Origin: Paragonimus westermani
Lineage: Eukaryota > Platyhelminthes > Trematoda > Plagiorchiida > Troglotrematidae
Reading direction: 5' to 3'
DNA: 64,000 nucleotides
Assembly: GCA_008508345.1 (NCBI GenBank)
Contig: QNGE01001678.1
Location: 18,645-82,644 of the forward strand
Part shown: positions 48,600 to 61,223 of the stretch, piece by piece
How positions within the stretch are numbered: the first letter of the stretch is position 1
Layout: every line of letters begins with the position of its first letter
Program-made: the position numbers and the translations under genes
Notes under the pieces: generated by a model
Database searches by the model: none
What the model saw: the letters and a program-made list of their open reading frames with translations, nothing else
What the model was told of the DNA's origin: nothing

Positions 48600-49500
48600 T
48601 ACCTCGGCCACCTTTCCTGTGGGAGTACCTCTTTATGCAGTAGATTCGAACGGGGAAGGCCGCAACGTTTGTCTGGAGATCGACACAGGAGCTTCCGTGA
48701 CACTTATTAACATACTGCGAAAATCACTTCCGTTGTCACCGGCTGTTGTCGCATTGCGACCACATACAGGAGAAGCGATCGATTTGATGGGTACGTGCAA
48801 TGTGGAAGTAGAACACGGAAAAAAACGTTCAAATTACTTGCGTACATCATAACTAACGGGAGCGTAAATCTGTTAGGTCGAAATTGGCTTGAACTCATGC
48901 CATGTCTACTACTGTATGTCAGACGAGTGGATAGTCACAACATCCTTCCAGCACTGCTGCAGAAATTCTCGTCTGTATTCGACGAAAACGAGTTAGGGTG
49001 GCTGAAGGATTTTCAGGTCACTGTTGTAATGGAGCAGGATACTCCTGCTAAATTTTATAAAGCTCGTACATTGGCATTCTCTATCCGCCCAAAAGTCGAG
49101 GCTGAACTCGAACGTCTGTCCGACATTCAACGTGGGGTGCCCCTATTGTGCCAGTGCAGAAACCAGATGGTTCCGTTCGGATTTGCGGTGATTACAAATT
49201 GACAGTGAAACAGGCCGCTACCACGGAACATTACCCCATTCCGAAAATAGAGGATTTATATGCTACACTGTGCTATAGTGAGAAGTTTTTCAAACTACAC
49301 TTGAATCATGCATATTCACAAATCGGACTTGACCAAGGGTCAGAGAAATTTGCGACAATCAATACACACATAGGATTATTTCAGTATAGTCGCTAGCCGT
49401 GCGGGATCCACTCTGCTCCGGCAATTTCCCAACGCATTATTGACAACTTAATAACTTACCTAGATGAAATTCTTGTTTCCGGTGGACATGTAAAGTTAGT
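48600..49500 (+). pseudogene. Mag-like Ty3/Gypsy pol remnant: protease and RT N-terminal half
   Basis: The protease is recognisable by CLEIDTGASVTLIN (about 48672-48713) and the following VNLLGRNWLELMP (about 48865-48904). RT begins with FSSVFDENELG and AFSIRPKVEAELERL, then shifts frame to PVQKPDGSVRICGDYKLTV (about 49149-49206), EHYPIPKIEDLYA and TINTHIGLF. After a stop come LPCGIHSAPAISQRI and YLDEILVSGG (about 49455-49487), where the YLDD box has one Asp-to-Glu change. Similarity ends just after this. LGRxWLE, SAPAxFQR and VRICGDYK are typical of Mag-clade RTs. It is a 3'-truncated dead copy. Confidence 0.85.
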
Positions 49501-50234
49501 GTTTTCTGTTTTGGGGTAATCAGCCATGAAGGGTGCAGTTTTTTCTTCCTTACATTTGTTCGTCAAGCTTAGGATCTTTCTGAGTTACTAGTCAATTGAT
49601 TGGCAAAATAAGAAACATTCGCCTCGGTTCGTTTATAGGATTTTACACACTCACAGTCGGATTGCTTGCATTTTCAATTGCGGTTTTTGTTGTAATTGAT
49701 TCATCATATATATTTACTGCTGGATACTTCTTGGCCCTATTCATCCCTGGTTAAACACACCATGTAGAGAGAGAGTCCGATGGGAACTCGAACAGACAAC
49801 TTCAGCCTTCTTCATGTAAACTCTTTTCATTCCTTTTGGGTTCACTGAAATGAGCTGTTTCCCCCAAATGCTTACAGTTTGATCTCATCCCATATTCTAC
49901 CCCCAGTTGACTGAAATATGAGAATGTCATGAGGTGAGCCGCGTTGGCTCAACAAGGTGAGAGAACCCAAGCGATAAACCTGGTCTAATTCTCCGTCTTA
50001 ATGAACTCGTGACTCATCGAGTTTGAGGTCTTCGTTGTAAATAAAAGACTGCTGATTTGGGTTCTCAGCACATAGGTTTCGTCTGATCAGCATTTCGGTT
50101 TCTTGAAACACAAAGTCTCTTGCTTTGTTAATGTAAGAGCTACTAATAATAATGAAACGTTTGAGAAAGTACCGAAAAGTATGTATCTGGAAAAGGCAGA
50201 GGAAACAGAGAATACTCGGAGTGATGCTCGGAAG

Positions 50235-50594
50235 TAGGAACTTCAAATAGCCCTAGGAATCGTACTTGAATTGAAACCGCCCACGCAAGTAATAAGGAGA
50301 AGACCTGGTACTGGTAGCAGTAAGCAGTTGTTATTCATGAATTGAGATGCCGAATTTATGGATGTACAACAATATTAGAGAAATCACAGCCTGTCATTGG
50401 CTGATCTCATTAGTACATGCAAAATCATAAACTGCATGTTAATTGGTGGAATACGGAACAAATAAATTGGCAAATAACGGAAGGCACAACACTGAGACCA
50501 TTGTATTTTTAACGCGATATTTGGATTGGCCGTTTGTCAGATCTTCTGTTGTGTCGGGGTTTGGATGATCGGTGAATCGAGATTTCCACTACAG
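50235..50594 (+). repeat. Direct repeat R3, first copy
   Basis: 360 bp that recurs at 60847-61223 with few differences (shared blocks include GCAGTTGTTATTCATGAATT, AGCCTGTCATTGGCTGATCT and GGGGTTTGGATGATCGGTGA). It has no coding signal I trust. The copies are the most similar non-LTR repeat pair in the window. Confidence 0.88.
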
Positions 50595-53500
50595 AATACT
50601 AGATTGTAAACTCGCACTACAACTAACTACGATGATCAGCGTTTAGACTACGCTGACAAAAATGACATTGAATATCGACTTGAGAAGAATTGATTTAAGA
50701 ACCTTATCGATTTATCATTGGCTCTTGTATCGCCCATGTAGAGTCAGGTATAGTTGTGCGGTTTTATCGTAGAAAGTAGGACAACTGTACAATATGAACT
50801 GTAGGCAGCAGCAAACAGACACGTCTTTACAGCAGGATAGTAAACTGTTCAATGTCAATGCAAAAGCGTAAACAGTCCAAAGGTCAACTTTCGAATCAGG
50901 AAAGTCACACGATCCTATCCAATAAGATATGGACAAGGACTATGTTACGGGATATCTGACAGGACATGAGACGCTTCTCTAGCTTTTGACATGCATTGCA
51001 ACGGACCGCTTGTTTTTGTAGTTTAAGTAAGAACCCACGAGAACTTGTGCTTGTCAAACTGACGAGTAAACTGTACCTAATACGTTCCAAAACTTGGTGA
51101 CTGAGAAAAAGCAACTGCTGTGGCAACACGCTATTTGCTTTGATGTATAACAGGATGGCCAGGGATTTCGGACTGACCCTCCGGTGACCACCAGTGGTGA
51201 CGAAGACTGCCGGCCGATTACTCTTTTTTACGCTCCACTGAATGCTACAGTGTGGCTCAGACATTTCCATCTATTCAAGGATTTCTCTCAAACAAGTTAG
51301 TATTTATGACTACTCAGTTGCAGACAGCTCAGTTATGCTAAATGAGCACGTAATACTCGGAATTATCATACGAACTAACTCTTTAAAGTGTTTTTGAATT
51401 TCAGCCCTCACTGTAAATCACAAACAAAGAACGCATGACCGATTCTTATACGTAGATCTTATCCATGACACAAGACTACAATTTTGTTGAGTTTTAGAAG
51501 GATTAGAGAAAACAGTCTATCGTTGTTCTGCAGAAATAGCTCGGGTGGTCACAACGGGCAATGCACCTGACCCGATACTGGGGCAGAGCCTGACGAATAA
51601 TGAAAGATGTAACAAACAACCTTTTTGTCCATCTTGATTTTCCCGTTTTTTTAACACTCTTCGCATAGTGGTTTGGATAGCAGCTGAATCGAAAAAATTT
51701 GAGCGAAAAAAATTCCAAGATGTTTCTTATGTGATCTGCAACTGGTGGACATAATGACCATGAAAGGAAGCGAATTAGGTATTGTAATTTAAGCATTTCA
51801 ATTTAGCTCTCGAGATACTAACATGCTCCAAAAACCATGAACTCGCCATGACAATTAGCAAAGATAGAAATTTGTTTAGAAATTGATGAGAATTATGGTA
51901 GAATATGGGATCCTTTCTAATGGTTATCCGTCTCAAAGTCTGTAATTAAATCTTGCAGGAACGGATCAGAAAGCCATGGTTAGGAAAACAACAGAAGATG
52001 TATCTACAAACCATTTGGAGAAGAGAGAGACAAGTGAGTCTAAGAAGAATGAGAAGAAACTTACCACAGTGAGACCGTTGAAAAAATGATTTTCTTCTCG
52101 GAAAAGCAGTCTCGTTTGCTTTGACTTAACAATTCTGCATAACCCAAAAAATATAAGCCGGACAACTAACAGAAAAACACAACCTGCTGTGTGCGTTGCA
52201 CTGTACACTTCGATGGAATGACGTCAAGTTTAGAACGTCGCTTTCAGTAGCAAAACGTCAGGCAAACACACTTGGAAAGCATGCGTTTAGATGACTGTTG
52301 CTTCTTACCGCGATCACTGTGTCGCTACGCTAGCATAGCGTTCTCACTGTCAATACAAATAAGATTGATTGGTCACCAAAATCCTACAAAGCAACCCCAA
52401 GCCTATGTTAGTTGTTTTTACGGCTGGTCAGTACCGAGGGTCCGTAAATAATCACCATTCCCTCAAAACCGTTTTGCCATTATTGTTAGACTTCCTCTTG
52501 TCCTAGGACCTAGGCCTCTGAGACACGTTCTAGATCATCGCAACCTCCCTGTCCGGTTCAGTCTGTGTTGGTCGATGTTTGGTTTTAAAGTGGTAGGTGC
52601 TGACACCCCCGTAGTTTACAGTCAAAACCAATTATACTGCTGATGTGGAATGTAGTAACCATCACAATGATATTTTGACTTGACATCAGTCTAGGAATTT
52701 GAATGCTGGTTGGTATAACCGAAGTGAACTCACGCAATTCTTCACCAAAGTTGACCATGTAAACTTATGGTTACGTCCATATTTGAGAGTCTTTGGTTTG
52801 TTATCTGAGAGTTTGCAACTCACACTTTTGGTAGATAATGCTCTGTTGGCCTGAGGCGAATTAGATGAAATTAGTTTCGACCACGTTTTCAGCAGTTTGC
52901 CAATTTGCCCGTAAGCGTAAGTTATTGGACGTGTTCAACACTGATAAGTTTGCCTCGACCACTGGATATTCGTGTTTGTCAATCGTCATCGTCAATGCTT
53001 TTTAATTCGCTTACGATCATATAGCTGCGAACACACTACTCACTCAAACAAGTTGCTGAAGCTGAAGCAAAATGTGTCCCAATGTTTCCAGCCTTCAATT
53101 TGACATTTTATTCGCTTGATTTCACAAATCTCAACTGCCCAGATTGACCAAAACACGTCTACTTATTAGTTTTAATGTGAATCTGCCTTCTGCTTGAATC
53201 TTTCGGAGTTTGTAATCATGTGAGTTGAGCGAACTCTCCTTCTGAGAAATTAAATCAGTGCTGAAATCACTACATCGAGATTTTCAGTGGACAAAAGAAG
53301 CACTAAACTCGCTGTTGCATTAGTATACCTTTTTGGACGGAGTGTAAGACGGTGATGGAAACGTGGAAGAAAAATGTGACGTTTGAGACTGAGTATGGAG
53401 TTGTAACTAGGATTCGACGGTTAAGTTACAGGCCTAATAAATAAACTTCAATTGGTTTATTCTGTCAACTGTGACACGCCTAAGTCCGCAATGACCTTCA

Positions 53501-55999
53501 CAATAATATTAAAATGATCGTTGAAGTGCATATGAATCTGTGCTGATTTACCGCGTGATATTTACAAAAAATGCAATGTGTATTCCAACCAGTGCGCCAA
53601 CGATCAATGGAAAAACATACATTCTGATTCTATAAGAGCTAGAAATGCTTCGCGGATCCAATCAACATATTACCAGTTTTGACCTATACACGAAAAAGCT
53701 GACCGCACTAATTGAGTATTGCAGCGACCCAAACAAGCCGCTGGTAATAACATATGACATTGACCTTGTTAGTCGTTGAATGCCAGCTGCGGTGTAAACA
53801 GATTACACAGGACAGCTTGACCTTCAGTTATCATTCATTTGCTAGGTCGGTTTTCTACTTGCTCACATTTGTAGGCTATCTGAGTTCAGCAAACAATCAC
53901 AAAATGATTAACCTGACTCATCTCAAGGTTTATACGTGCAGAGTAGACAAGTCAACCAGCGCAAAAAGTGTTACTTCCTTGTGAAGATAAATGTTACTCT
54001 GATATGTTTACATCCGATTATGTGTCAAGCAATCAATCCTCGGGAACTGGTAATACCTTGCATTAAGCTTTTTTCTGACCATATTGTTTAGAACCGTTTT
54101 TACTAAACAATCAAGTGTGGAGCTGTAAAAATCGATTAGAAAATATCAGGTAAGCTCATCTGTTCATTAAATTTTATTGTTAGTTTACTCAAACGGTTCA
54201 TAGCTCGGGTGTTGGTAAATGCACTCTCTGCTGTTGAGCAATCATGCCAGTGGACGTCAGTACGAGTGAGAAAGTCAAACATCTTGTTAATTCTGAAAAG
54301 GTGGATAACGATAATGCATTGGGAAGGAATATATTATAACACGATCTGACAGAAGGTGACAATGTGCACATGGCTGATTAATTTTTTGAGCGAAAAAGAT
54401 GAAAATGTCCCAAGTGGACAATATGAAGAAAACGTAGGTAGATTACCGCAATAGGACGGTAGTGATATATGAATTACTAAGAAGAAATTGTGCTCAATTT
54501 CCGTAATTGTGGTCTACCCAGTTTCGCATGCGAGTTCGGACTGCAACATGTTAGAATCTTTCGGATTGGTAACGAATTTGGGCAAATAAGACAGAATACA
54601 GCAATATGCATCAAGAAAAAGGTGTAAATACTTTTTGAATGTGAAGTATTATCAAGTTCGATTGATTTATTTCTCTCAAGATAAGATCAATGAAAAGAAC
54701 ATTTTGGCCATGCGTTCCACACGTTAGTCTTACAAATAAGATCACCCAGGAGAGTGATTTACTGCAGTGTACATATTCATCACAAAATGTAGATGACCTG
54801 TCAAGCGGTTCATAGTCAGTGGCACTGCAAACAGGGCAGTCACAAGAACCATATCGTTATTATGTGCGGTAGAAAAGTGTGCAATATTTTGCCAAAGGTA
54901 GAGTTCTATAGCCGAAGAACATCATTTTAATGTATTATTTCCAATTCAAACTCTCAATTGGCTTGTGGGCCGAAAACTGGGACATTTTGAACCATAAGTT
55001 AATAGCCCTACTGAAAATATTATGGGAGAGTATTCCGTTTCAAATTGCGTAATGGTTGGAGGGGAACTGCATGCACGTAGATGGTCGACGTTGTCACATC
55101 ATGGTTATTACTGATGGTAGTGACTCAGTTTTTGTTTGGCAAGTACCAAATCAAGAGATATGACATGTTTTCAGAAAAAGCGGGGCTACAGGAAAAAGTA
55201 TAACTTAAATATCGTCTATAATCGATCGCAGCTTCCGTAATCCCGTGCACAAGTCTGCCAGTCCTTTCGGAAAAATGTATCAGACTTGGGATCAATGCAT
55301 ATAATCGTCACCACCGGGATTTGAAACTTATTCAATTTTGATTTGATATCAGTTTTTCAACGTGCTCAGAACGTGTTTCACAAATGTTATGTAAAATCTG
55401 TTTCGCATAAAACAGATTTTAGGACGGCATCTAAATTACTGAATCAACAGTTCATGGAATTTGCAGGAAGGTGATTCAGCCAGAGTTTCGCAGAAACATG
55501 GCATCCCCCAAGGTTTGTTTTTGTCATCTCCATGGGTTGCATTACAACTTTCTTCTGAATGCATAAGGCGAGTTTATATCAAGAGACACGGATGCAGAAT
55601 TAATGATACTAACGTACACCTACAACGCTAGAATGACCATCAGTTCCCTTTCTATGCGGTTGTACTAGTGATTGGGGCTTGACCAACGCAAATTTGTTCT
55701 TCCTAGTAGAGCACGAAAGACATCAACAAGAGTACTGAGAAAAAATCGTAAAGAACAATAAGTGCACATGGTTTGAAGTGACAACAATAGCTACAGATTT
55801 GATGCAAACAAACAGCAATAAAAAGCACTGACATTAATGGCAATGTAAAACATGCAAATGTTGTTGAAACATTCACTCAGATTTGACTTTCAGAATAAAC
55901 TCAGTTTTGCATGAAGTTACACATGTTTTATGCTTGGTGTGTTGCATGAAAACAGAGTTTTGAAGAAACTCAAGATTTGGGGGTCATGTGCAAAATATT
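50595..55999. other. AT-rich stretch without a recognisable gene
   Basis: Long AT-rich DNA with few open frames (50905-51270 minus, 51503-51796 minus and 53754-53984 plus are the longest) and no motif. It may be intergenic or 3' flank of the glycosyltransferase gene. I saw no tRNA, rRNA or satellite. Confidence 0.5.
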
Positions 56000-56000
56000 C

Positions 56001-57733
56001 TTAAGAATGAGCATGACAATTCGAAAACAAATTCAACTTTTTCCAATCCCTGTAAAGTGATTTTTCGTTATTATAACCATGTTTCGCAATGAGTTCATTT
56101 AAAGAAACACGTCTACACTTCAGAGCCAGTATACAGATTCCTGCAATATCTCTTGATTCGATACCGAGATTCCACAAAACAATACCCATTCGCACATCCT
56201 CCAAGTGAATGTGTGTTTTAATTTTCCGTATCTCCACGAGAACTGACTGAATCAGTGAGGTACTCATTAGTGAAGCTCCGCCTGCAATAAACGGCGGGTA
56301 AGTATTGTTTGGATAAATGTCGTACTGCACATAATATTTGCTTCTTATATCACGAACGGGGGGGAACATCCTTATACAAATGACCGCCTACAAAAGATTT
56401 TCTGCCTTTCGGTGGGACTTGTAGCAAGTATTCGGTCAACTTCGGTATGTTGATAAGAAAATCCTCGTCCGTCATGAATACGAAAGGAAAATTGGAGCAA
56501 AAGTGATGGACAAGAGACAATGCGATAAATTGCTTCTGTGGTAGCAGGCGATAACCATCGGCAGAGTCGTATTGCACAATGTCTCCATAGCAGTCGAATT
56601 CCTGTTGCAATACTTCATTCACATATGCCGATTGCGGTCCAGGCTGTTTACCAGTGAGAAACAGGTAACGGACTTTGTTCGGATCGTAGGTACATGGATT
56701 GGCCCAGGTAGCACGAATAGCTTTGCGTTTACCTTGTTGATCCGGAGTGGCTCTAATCACAATTAGAACAAGCGGTTGACGTAAACCGGAACATATGCGT
56801 GCGTCTATCAGTGTCAGGTTCAATAGAGTTTGTGTTTTTTGTATACGGTGCATAGCTTCCGGTACTGGGGGTAGGGATACACATGACCATATTTTATAAA
56901 GTAAATCCAACAGAAGCATAACACCCAGGAACAGTAAACGTTTTTCTGTTGGATGCCACCAAGATCTACGCAAAAGAAAACTGGTTATATATCAGTTTGA
57001 ATAATGGTCTGCATTCGAGGCTTAGATAATGCAAGTTTACTGAAAATCTAACTCGCTTACCGTAGCTGAAAGTTTTACCAAAATATGTATTACCAGGAAT
57101 TGGTAACTGGTCGATCGAACGGTCTGTATACGATGGAGGACTATCAGTCCTTTGAATAATTGTTTAGGCTCTGAATGTATGAAAGCCATTTTAATTGAGG
57201 TAGGAGATTACGTTGATGCAAGCTAAGTCATCATGTATTACACAGAAGACATTACAACCGATTCCGTGAATATCAACCTTTACGGCAGAACAAGCTCATG
57301 GATTATTTGTTCGCAAATTTCCTTCAATAATTATCAAGCCTATGCATCTTCATTAATGAAAAAACATACAAAATACATGTCGATGGTGAAAAAATCACTC
57401 AGCTTCTGCTAACTTATACGGAGGCTAAAACAACCCAACCGCAGCGAAATTCTGAATCACATCTGGTAAGTCGGACTACCAACCTTATATAATGATACAT
57501 TAACGCAATAAAATAATAATATATTATAACAACCAGTTTAAAAATCCTCAAACTTATTTTTCAGGAGTACCAGGATCGTACACACTCTCTTACCAAAAAC
57601 GTTTTCTAAACATGTGAAGGGGAAATCGAGGAAATTTAAAGTGAACGTATTAACTACGTTGAATGAAATGTAAAGTAAACAAAAATCTGTCAAGCTATGT
57701 TGGCACCTACCTGTTCGAACGTCTAAACGTCAT
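56001..57733 (-). CDS. GT31 beta-1,3-galactosyl/N-acetylglucosaminyltransferase, frame broken once
   Basis: This is a predicted Golgi type II membrane enzyme that adds a beta-1,3-linked sugar to a glycan. The main exon (56965-56001) starts after an acceptor-like ttttcttttgcgtag. It encodes a basic tail, a hydrophobic anchor (LLFLGVMLLLDLLYKIW) and then family motifs: KRKAIRATWAN (RATW box), YLFLTGK, YGDIVQYDSADGY, MTDEDFLIN (DxD metal site as DED), PFIAGGASLMS and LEDVRMGI (EDV box). There is no ATG in this frame before the anchor. A 23-nt first coding exon (57733-57711, beginning ATGACG and ending CAG before GTAGGT) joins in phase. Total length is about 327 residues, usual for brainiac-type members. 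A run of seven C at about 56359-56365 shifts the frame; six would keep it open. Family call is strong; splice model moderate; substrate unknown. Confidence 0.85.
56966..57710 (-). other. Predicted phase-2 intron of the GT31 gene
   Basis: 745 bp starting GTAGGT and ending in a pyrimidine tract with GTAG. The upstream exon ends after two bases of an AGA codon and the next exon supplies the third, so the join preserves frame. Inferred from sequence signals only; the N-terminus could instead start at an upstream ATG in the same open frame (to about 57919). Confidence 0.55.
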
Positions 57734-59990
57734 AAATGGCTTAGACCGATTAGTCGAATTATATTCAATCTTCTCCCGGGGACTCCTCACTTGACAATCC
57801 ATGACCGTCAGTATGCAGTTGACATAAATGAGTTCAGTCTGTGTTGATTCATTGTATTCGAAAGATTTTATGAGAGTGACTGCTCTGTTTGAGCACAGTT
57901 TCGTGACAAACAGTGGCATCCAATCAAAGCACACAGTAGAGTTCCACTTACCAAAAATTGTGTGCCTGTTGCAAAATCTCTATGGGTCAGCCCGAAATTT
58001 ATGTAAGTGACGAATGTGTCAACGCACACAAAAATCCTTTACCTACGTTTGAGCTTAAACACCGGCAGAATTGAGTTCCGTGCGAGTCCATCCCATAAGC
58101 GTGAGTGGTTTGTCTCTGATAAATTCTTCGTTTAGTAGGAATTCAACTGGTCAGCCCTGTGCATGGTGCAAAACGTCCAAAAATAGGACGTACGGAAACC
58201 TAAACTATGTGGAAATCTGTCGATAATCTGTTTTATAAATCCATGAGATCTAAGTAAGCAGGGTACAAATCTCCAACTATAGATCCGCCACTAATAGAAT
58301 TTTATTTCAACATTTGAATCATAATTGTTTAACTGTTTTGCTGCATATGCTCTATATCTGGTAGAAAAAACTTGTGATCGACGAACAACCTAAAAGAAAT
58401 GAGCATATCGAAATAAGATGACCTTCAATTTCCTTACCAATGACGTTCACACTATGAAATGTACCGAAGAAAATCTCAAATAATTTGTCTAATCACACAC
58501 ATAGGGTGCTTCAGCCAACTGAAGTAGTGCCCTGTCCGCAAAAGACGCTTGGCCAGCGAGTTCGTTTATTGTGCAAACTTCCGTACAGGCCATGTCAAAA
58601 ACTAAACCACAAACGCGTGTACTCATTTGCATGACGGATATGCACTCACATGCATTGGGTCACAGTACATCGTCATTCGCCTTGGTGAAAGTTCTCACAC
58701 AGCACGTATACACTGTTCCGGTAGTCTCTTCTTGTCCGTCGTGTTCGGGGCTTGTTCTTTCGTTCCTGAATGTCCCCTGTGGGTAATATGCTACTTGTGA
58801 GTAGTATACTACTCACAACGAAACTGTCTGTTATGCAACTGTAGTACGTAGCATTCAGAATGTCTTACATAGCTTCCACGTTAATAGTGGTACGTTTGGC
58901 TCACCGTACGTAACTTCGAGGTAACCCTCAATTACCTACTGTTTATCCAAATACATATGTTGCACGGAATATTTTATTCACTTGGGTAGTACGACAATAG
59001 TGGCAACTACACTCATTGGTTGGAACTTTAGCAGGTCGAATGGCCCTACTAAATTTTAATGTTTGTCAGATGTTGTCAACTTTACCAGTCACGGGAATAG
59101 AATTTTTTTCAGAAAAGCGGTTAACGTGGTCTTGGAGTCGATGTGATCCTACGTACTGAACCTTTAGTTAACTCCAGATCCTACAGATGTACTTGATAAA
59201 CTGATTCAATTCAAAGGTGGCGGCACGTGTTCAGGACACGGTTTGAAGACGTCATGTGTAAACGCTGACTGTTTCTGTGAGTAGTTGTAGAAGCCAAGGT
59301 GTTGTACTTTACTTGATTTTTACGACTGACTCGTTTATAATCGTCTATTCCGTCACTTTCCAGCTTCAATCACAATGAAAAGAAAGAGGAAAATGTTTTA
59401 AAAATTTCGATCGAAGCCACACCTTCATAAGTAGGCCAAGAAATTATTGCAAAGACTCCTTTTGATCATTTAAGTTCATTTGAAAGTTCAGAGCACAAAT
59501 TTCTTCTGTTCAAAAACGCCAAATTAGTAAAAACCAAACAAAGAAATTTTCATTTTCACCCATTTAGACAGTTTGCGTTTGTCAGAAAAAAAAATAGTGT
59601 GAGCCTGTACCATTTTTCAAAACACTCTTATACTTTGTATAATACCTGTCGGCTATTAATATTGTGTATTCGTGGGAGACGGCGGTGAATTCAGTAACTA
59701 CCACAAAGTCCGTACTTTGATATTGTTACATCATGCCTTCGTTCATTCAGTCGTGATCGTTGTTTGATGATGACTGTACAATTTGAGCACTAGGTCTTTT
59801 GAGTTCAATCTGCTAGCTACTACCAGATGTTCTTTTGTTACTAACGAACTTCTCAGTCTAGCGGTGGCAAGTATTTCAAATATAGAAGCGTATCTAAAAT
59901 GGGTCCAATAAATTTCTCTGTGTACATGCTTCTGTCGTTCAGCCTTCTCTGGACAAAATTGTTGAACCCATACCCGAATCTACACCACTG
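57734..59990. other. 5' flank of the GT31 gene and intergenic DNA
   Basis: No gene motif was found; the frame at 58571-58786 plus has no recognisable domain. A perfect 24-bp palindrome lies at 58795-58818. Confidence 0.45.
58795..58818. repeat. Perfect 24-bp palindrome
   Basis: Two 12-base arms (TTGTGAGTAGTA and its complement) meet without a spacer. One arm, TACTACTCACAA, recurs at 60669-60680. Lies in unassigned DNA upstream of the GT31 gene. Confidence 0.85.
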
Positions 59991-59994
59991 GAGA

Positions 59995-60430
59995 TATTGT
60001 GGATAGCCGCACAGAATTCCGTTACTCGGGTAGCAGTCTGTCGACAGGTCTGTCCGTGGCTTGTGAGTTGAAAGCTCATAGGGCGAAGACAAGCGTTGCT
60101 TTCGGACGCCTTGAAAGACGTGCTTGGCAGGACCGCAACTTGAAGATGAAAACAACTGCTTGTCTACCGCTCAGTGGTGCTGTCGATGTTGGTATGAGAC
60201 AGTGAAACTTGGAAAGCATATAATCGGAATGTGTGATTTATGAGCTACCCCAATATGTAATGTGTATGACGCACCTTGAGTATTCGGCAGCTGGTTCCGA
60301 ACACTGAGGTCATTCGGAGGGTGGACACGGACGAGATTGAAACCGTATGGAATCTTAGCCAGCAGTTTTGGGTCGGATGGGAGACAAACGGATTCCGAAG
60401 CAGCTGTCGTACGTGCAGATGGAAGTAGAT
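59995..60430 (+). pseudogene. RTE-like LINE RT C-terminal fragment
   Basis: The frame 59999-60205 reads FRYSGSSLSTGLSVACELKA, SVAFGRLERRAWQDRNLKMK, which lines up with YLGSDLFTDFSTDGQLRARM...ALERVERRVWKNHRLKM in the RTE copy at 63.3 kb. In another frame TEVIRRVDTDEIETVWNLSQ (about 60305-60365) matches the later TEVLRR segment, and RMGDKRIPKQLSY (about 60378-60416) matches RMxDxRIxKQxLYG. Frames are broken and the piece is truncated at both ends. It lies just before repeat R3. Confidence 0.78.
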
Positions 60431-60846
60431 GAGCATAATATTGATGAGCAGAATGCGTGTAACCAGGCTTCTACCCAACTAAGTCTATCTCGCTACACTG
60501 TTGGTTTCGATCGAGGTAGAAGGTGGTCTTGAATCACATAATCCGGAAAAATACGGTTAGGATGGGCGTTCGAGGATTCGATGAGTGACCGATGGCCGTC
60601 TATGAATTCAAGCACATAGTGGGTAGAGAAACCATAAAGTTGTGTGACAGCTTCTTTCGTGAGCATCATACTACTCACAATTTAGGAGCACATCTCGAAA
60701 CCAAAAAGGTAAGTGTCAGCGCCAGGAAGAATAGATACCAGATGCAACTATTGAAGTGCCACCAAGACGAACGACAATGTATTGTGGCCTAGTGTGTGTG
60801 AATAAGCATCAGCCGTACAAATGAGTGTACTTGTGATACTTGTAAT

Positions 60847-61223
60847 TAAGGACTTCGAATAGCTCTGGAAATCGTACTTGAATTGAAACCTCCCACGCAA
60901 GTAATAAGGAAAAGACCTGGTACTGGTAGCAGTAAGCAGTTGTTATTCATGAATTGAGATGCCGAATTTATGGATGTACAACAATATTAGAGATATCACA
61001 GCCTGTCATTGGCTGATCTCATTAGTACATGCAAAATCATAAACTGCATGTTAATTGGTGGAATACGGAACAGATAAATTGGCGAATAACGGGAGGCACA
61101 ACACTGAGACCGTTCGTCCAATCCTGATGTTGTAGCTTTAACGCGATATTTGGGTTTACCGTTTGTCAGATCTTCTGTTGTGTCGGGGTTTGGATGATCG
61201 GTGAATCGAGATTTCCACCACAG
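60847..61223 (+). repeat. Direct repeat R3, second copy
   Basis: This is the partner of 50235-50594 in the same orientation, differing by scattered substitutions and about 20 extra bases near 61115-61135. Together the two copies bracket the GT31 gene. Confidence 0.88.

Noticed and set aside
49930..50030. tRNA-like GAGCCGCGTTGGCTCAAC segment as a tRNA or SINE head
   Set aside because: I could not fold a cloverleaf or find clear A and B boxes, and no second copy was seen in the window.
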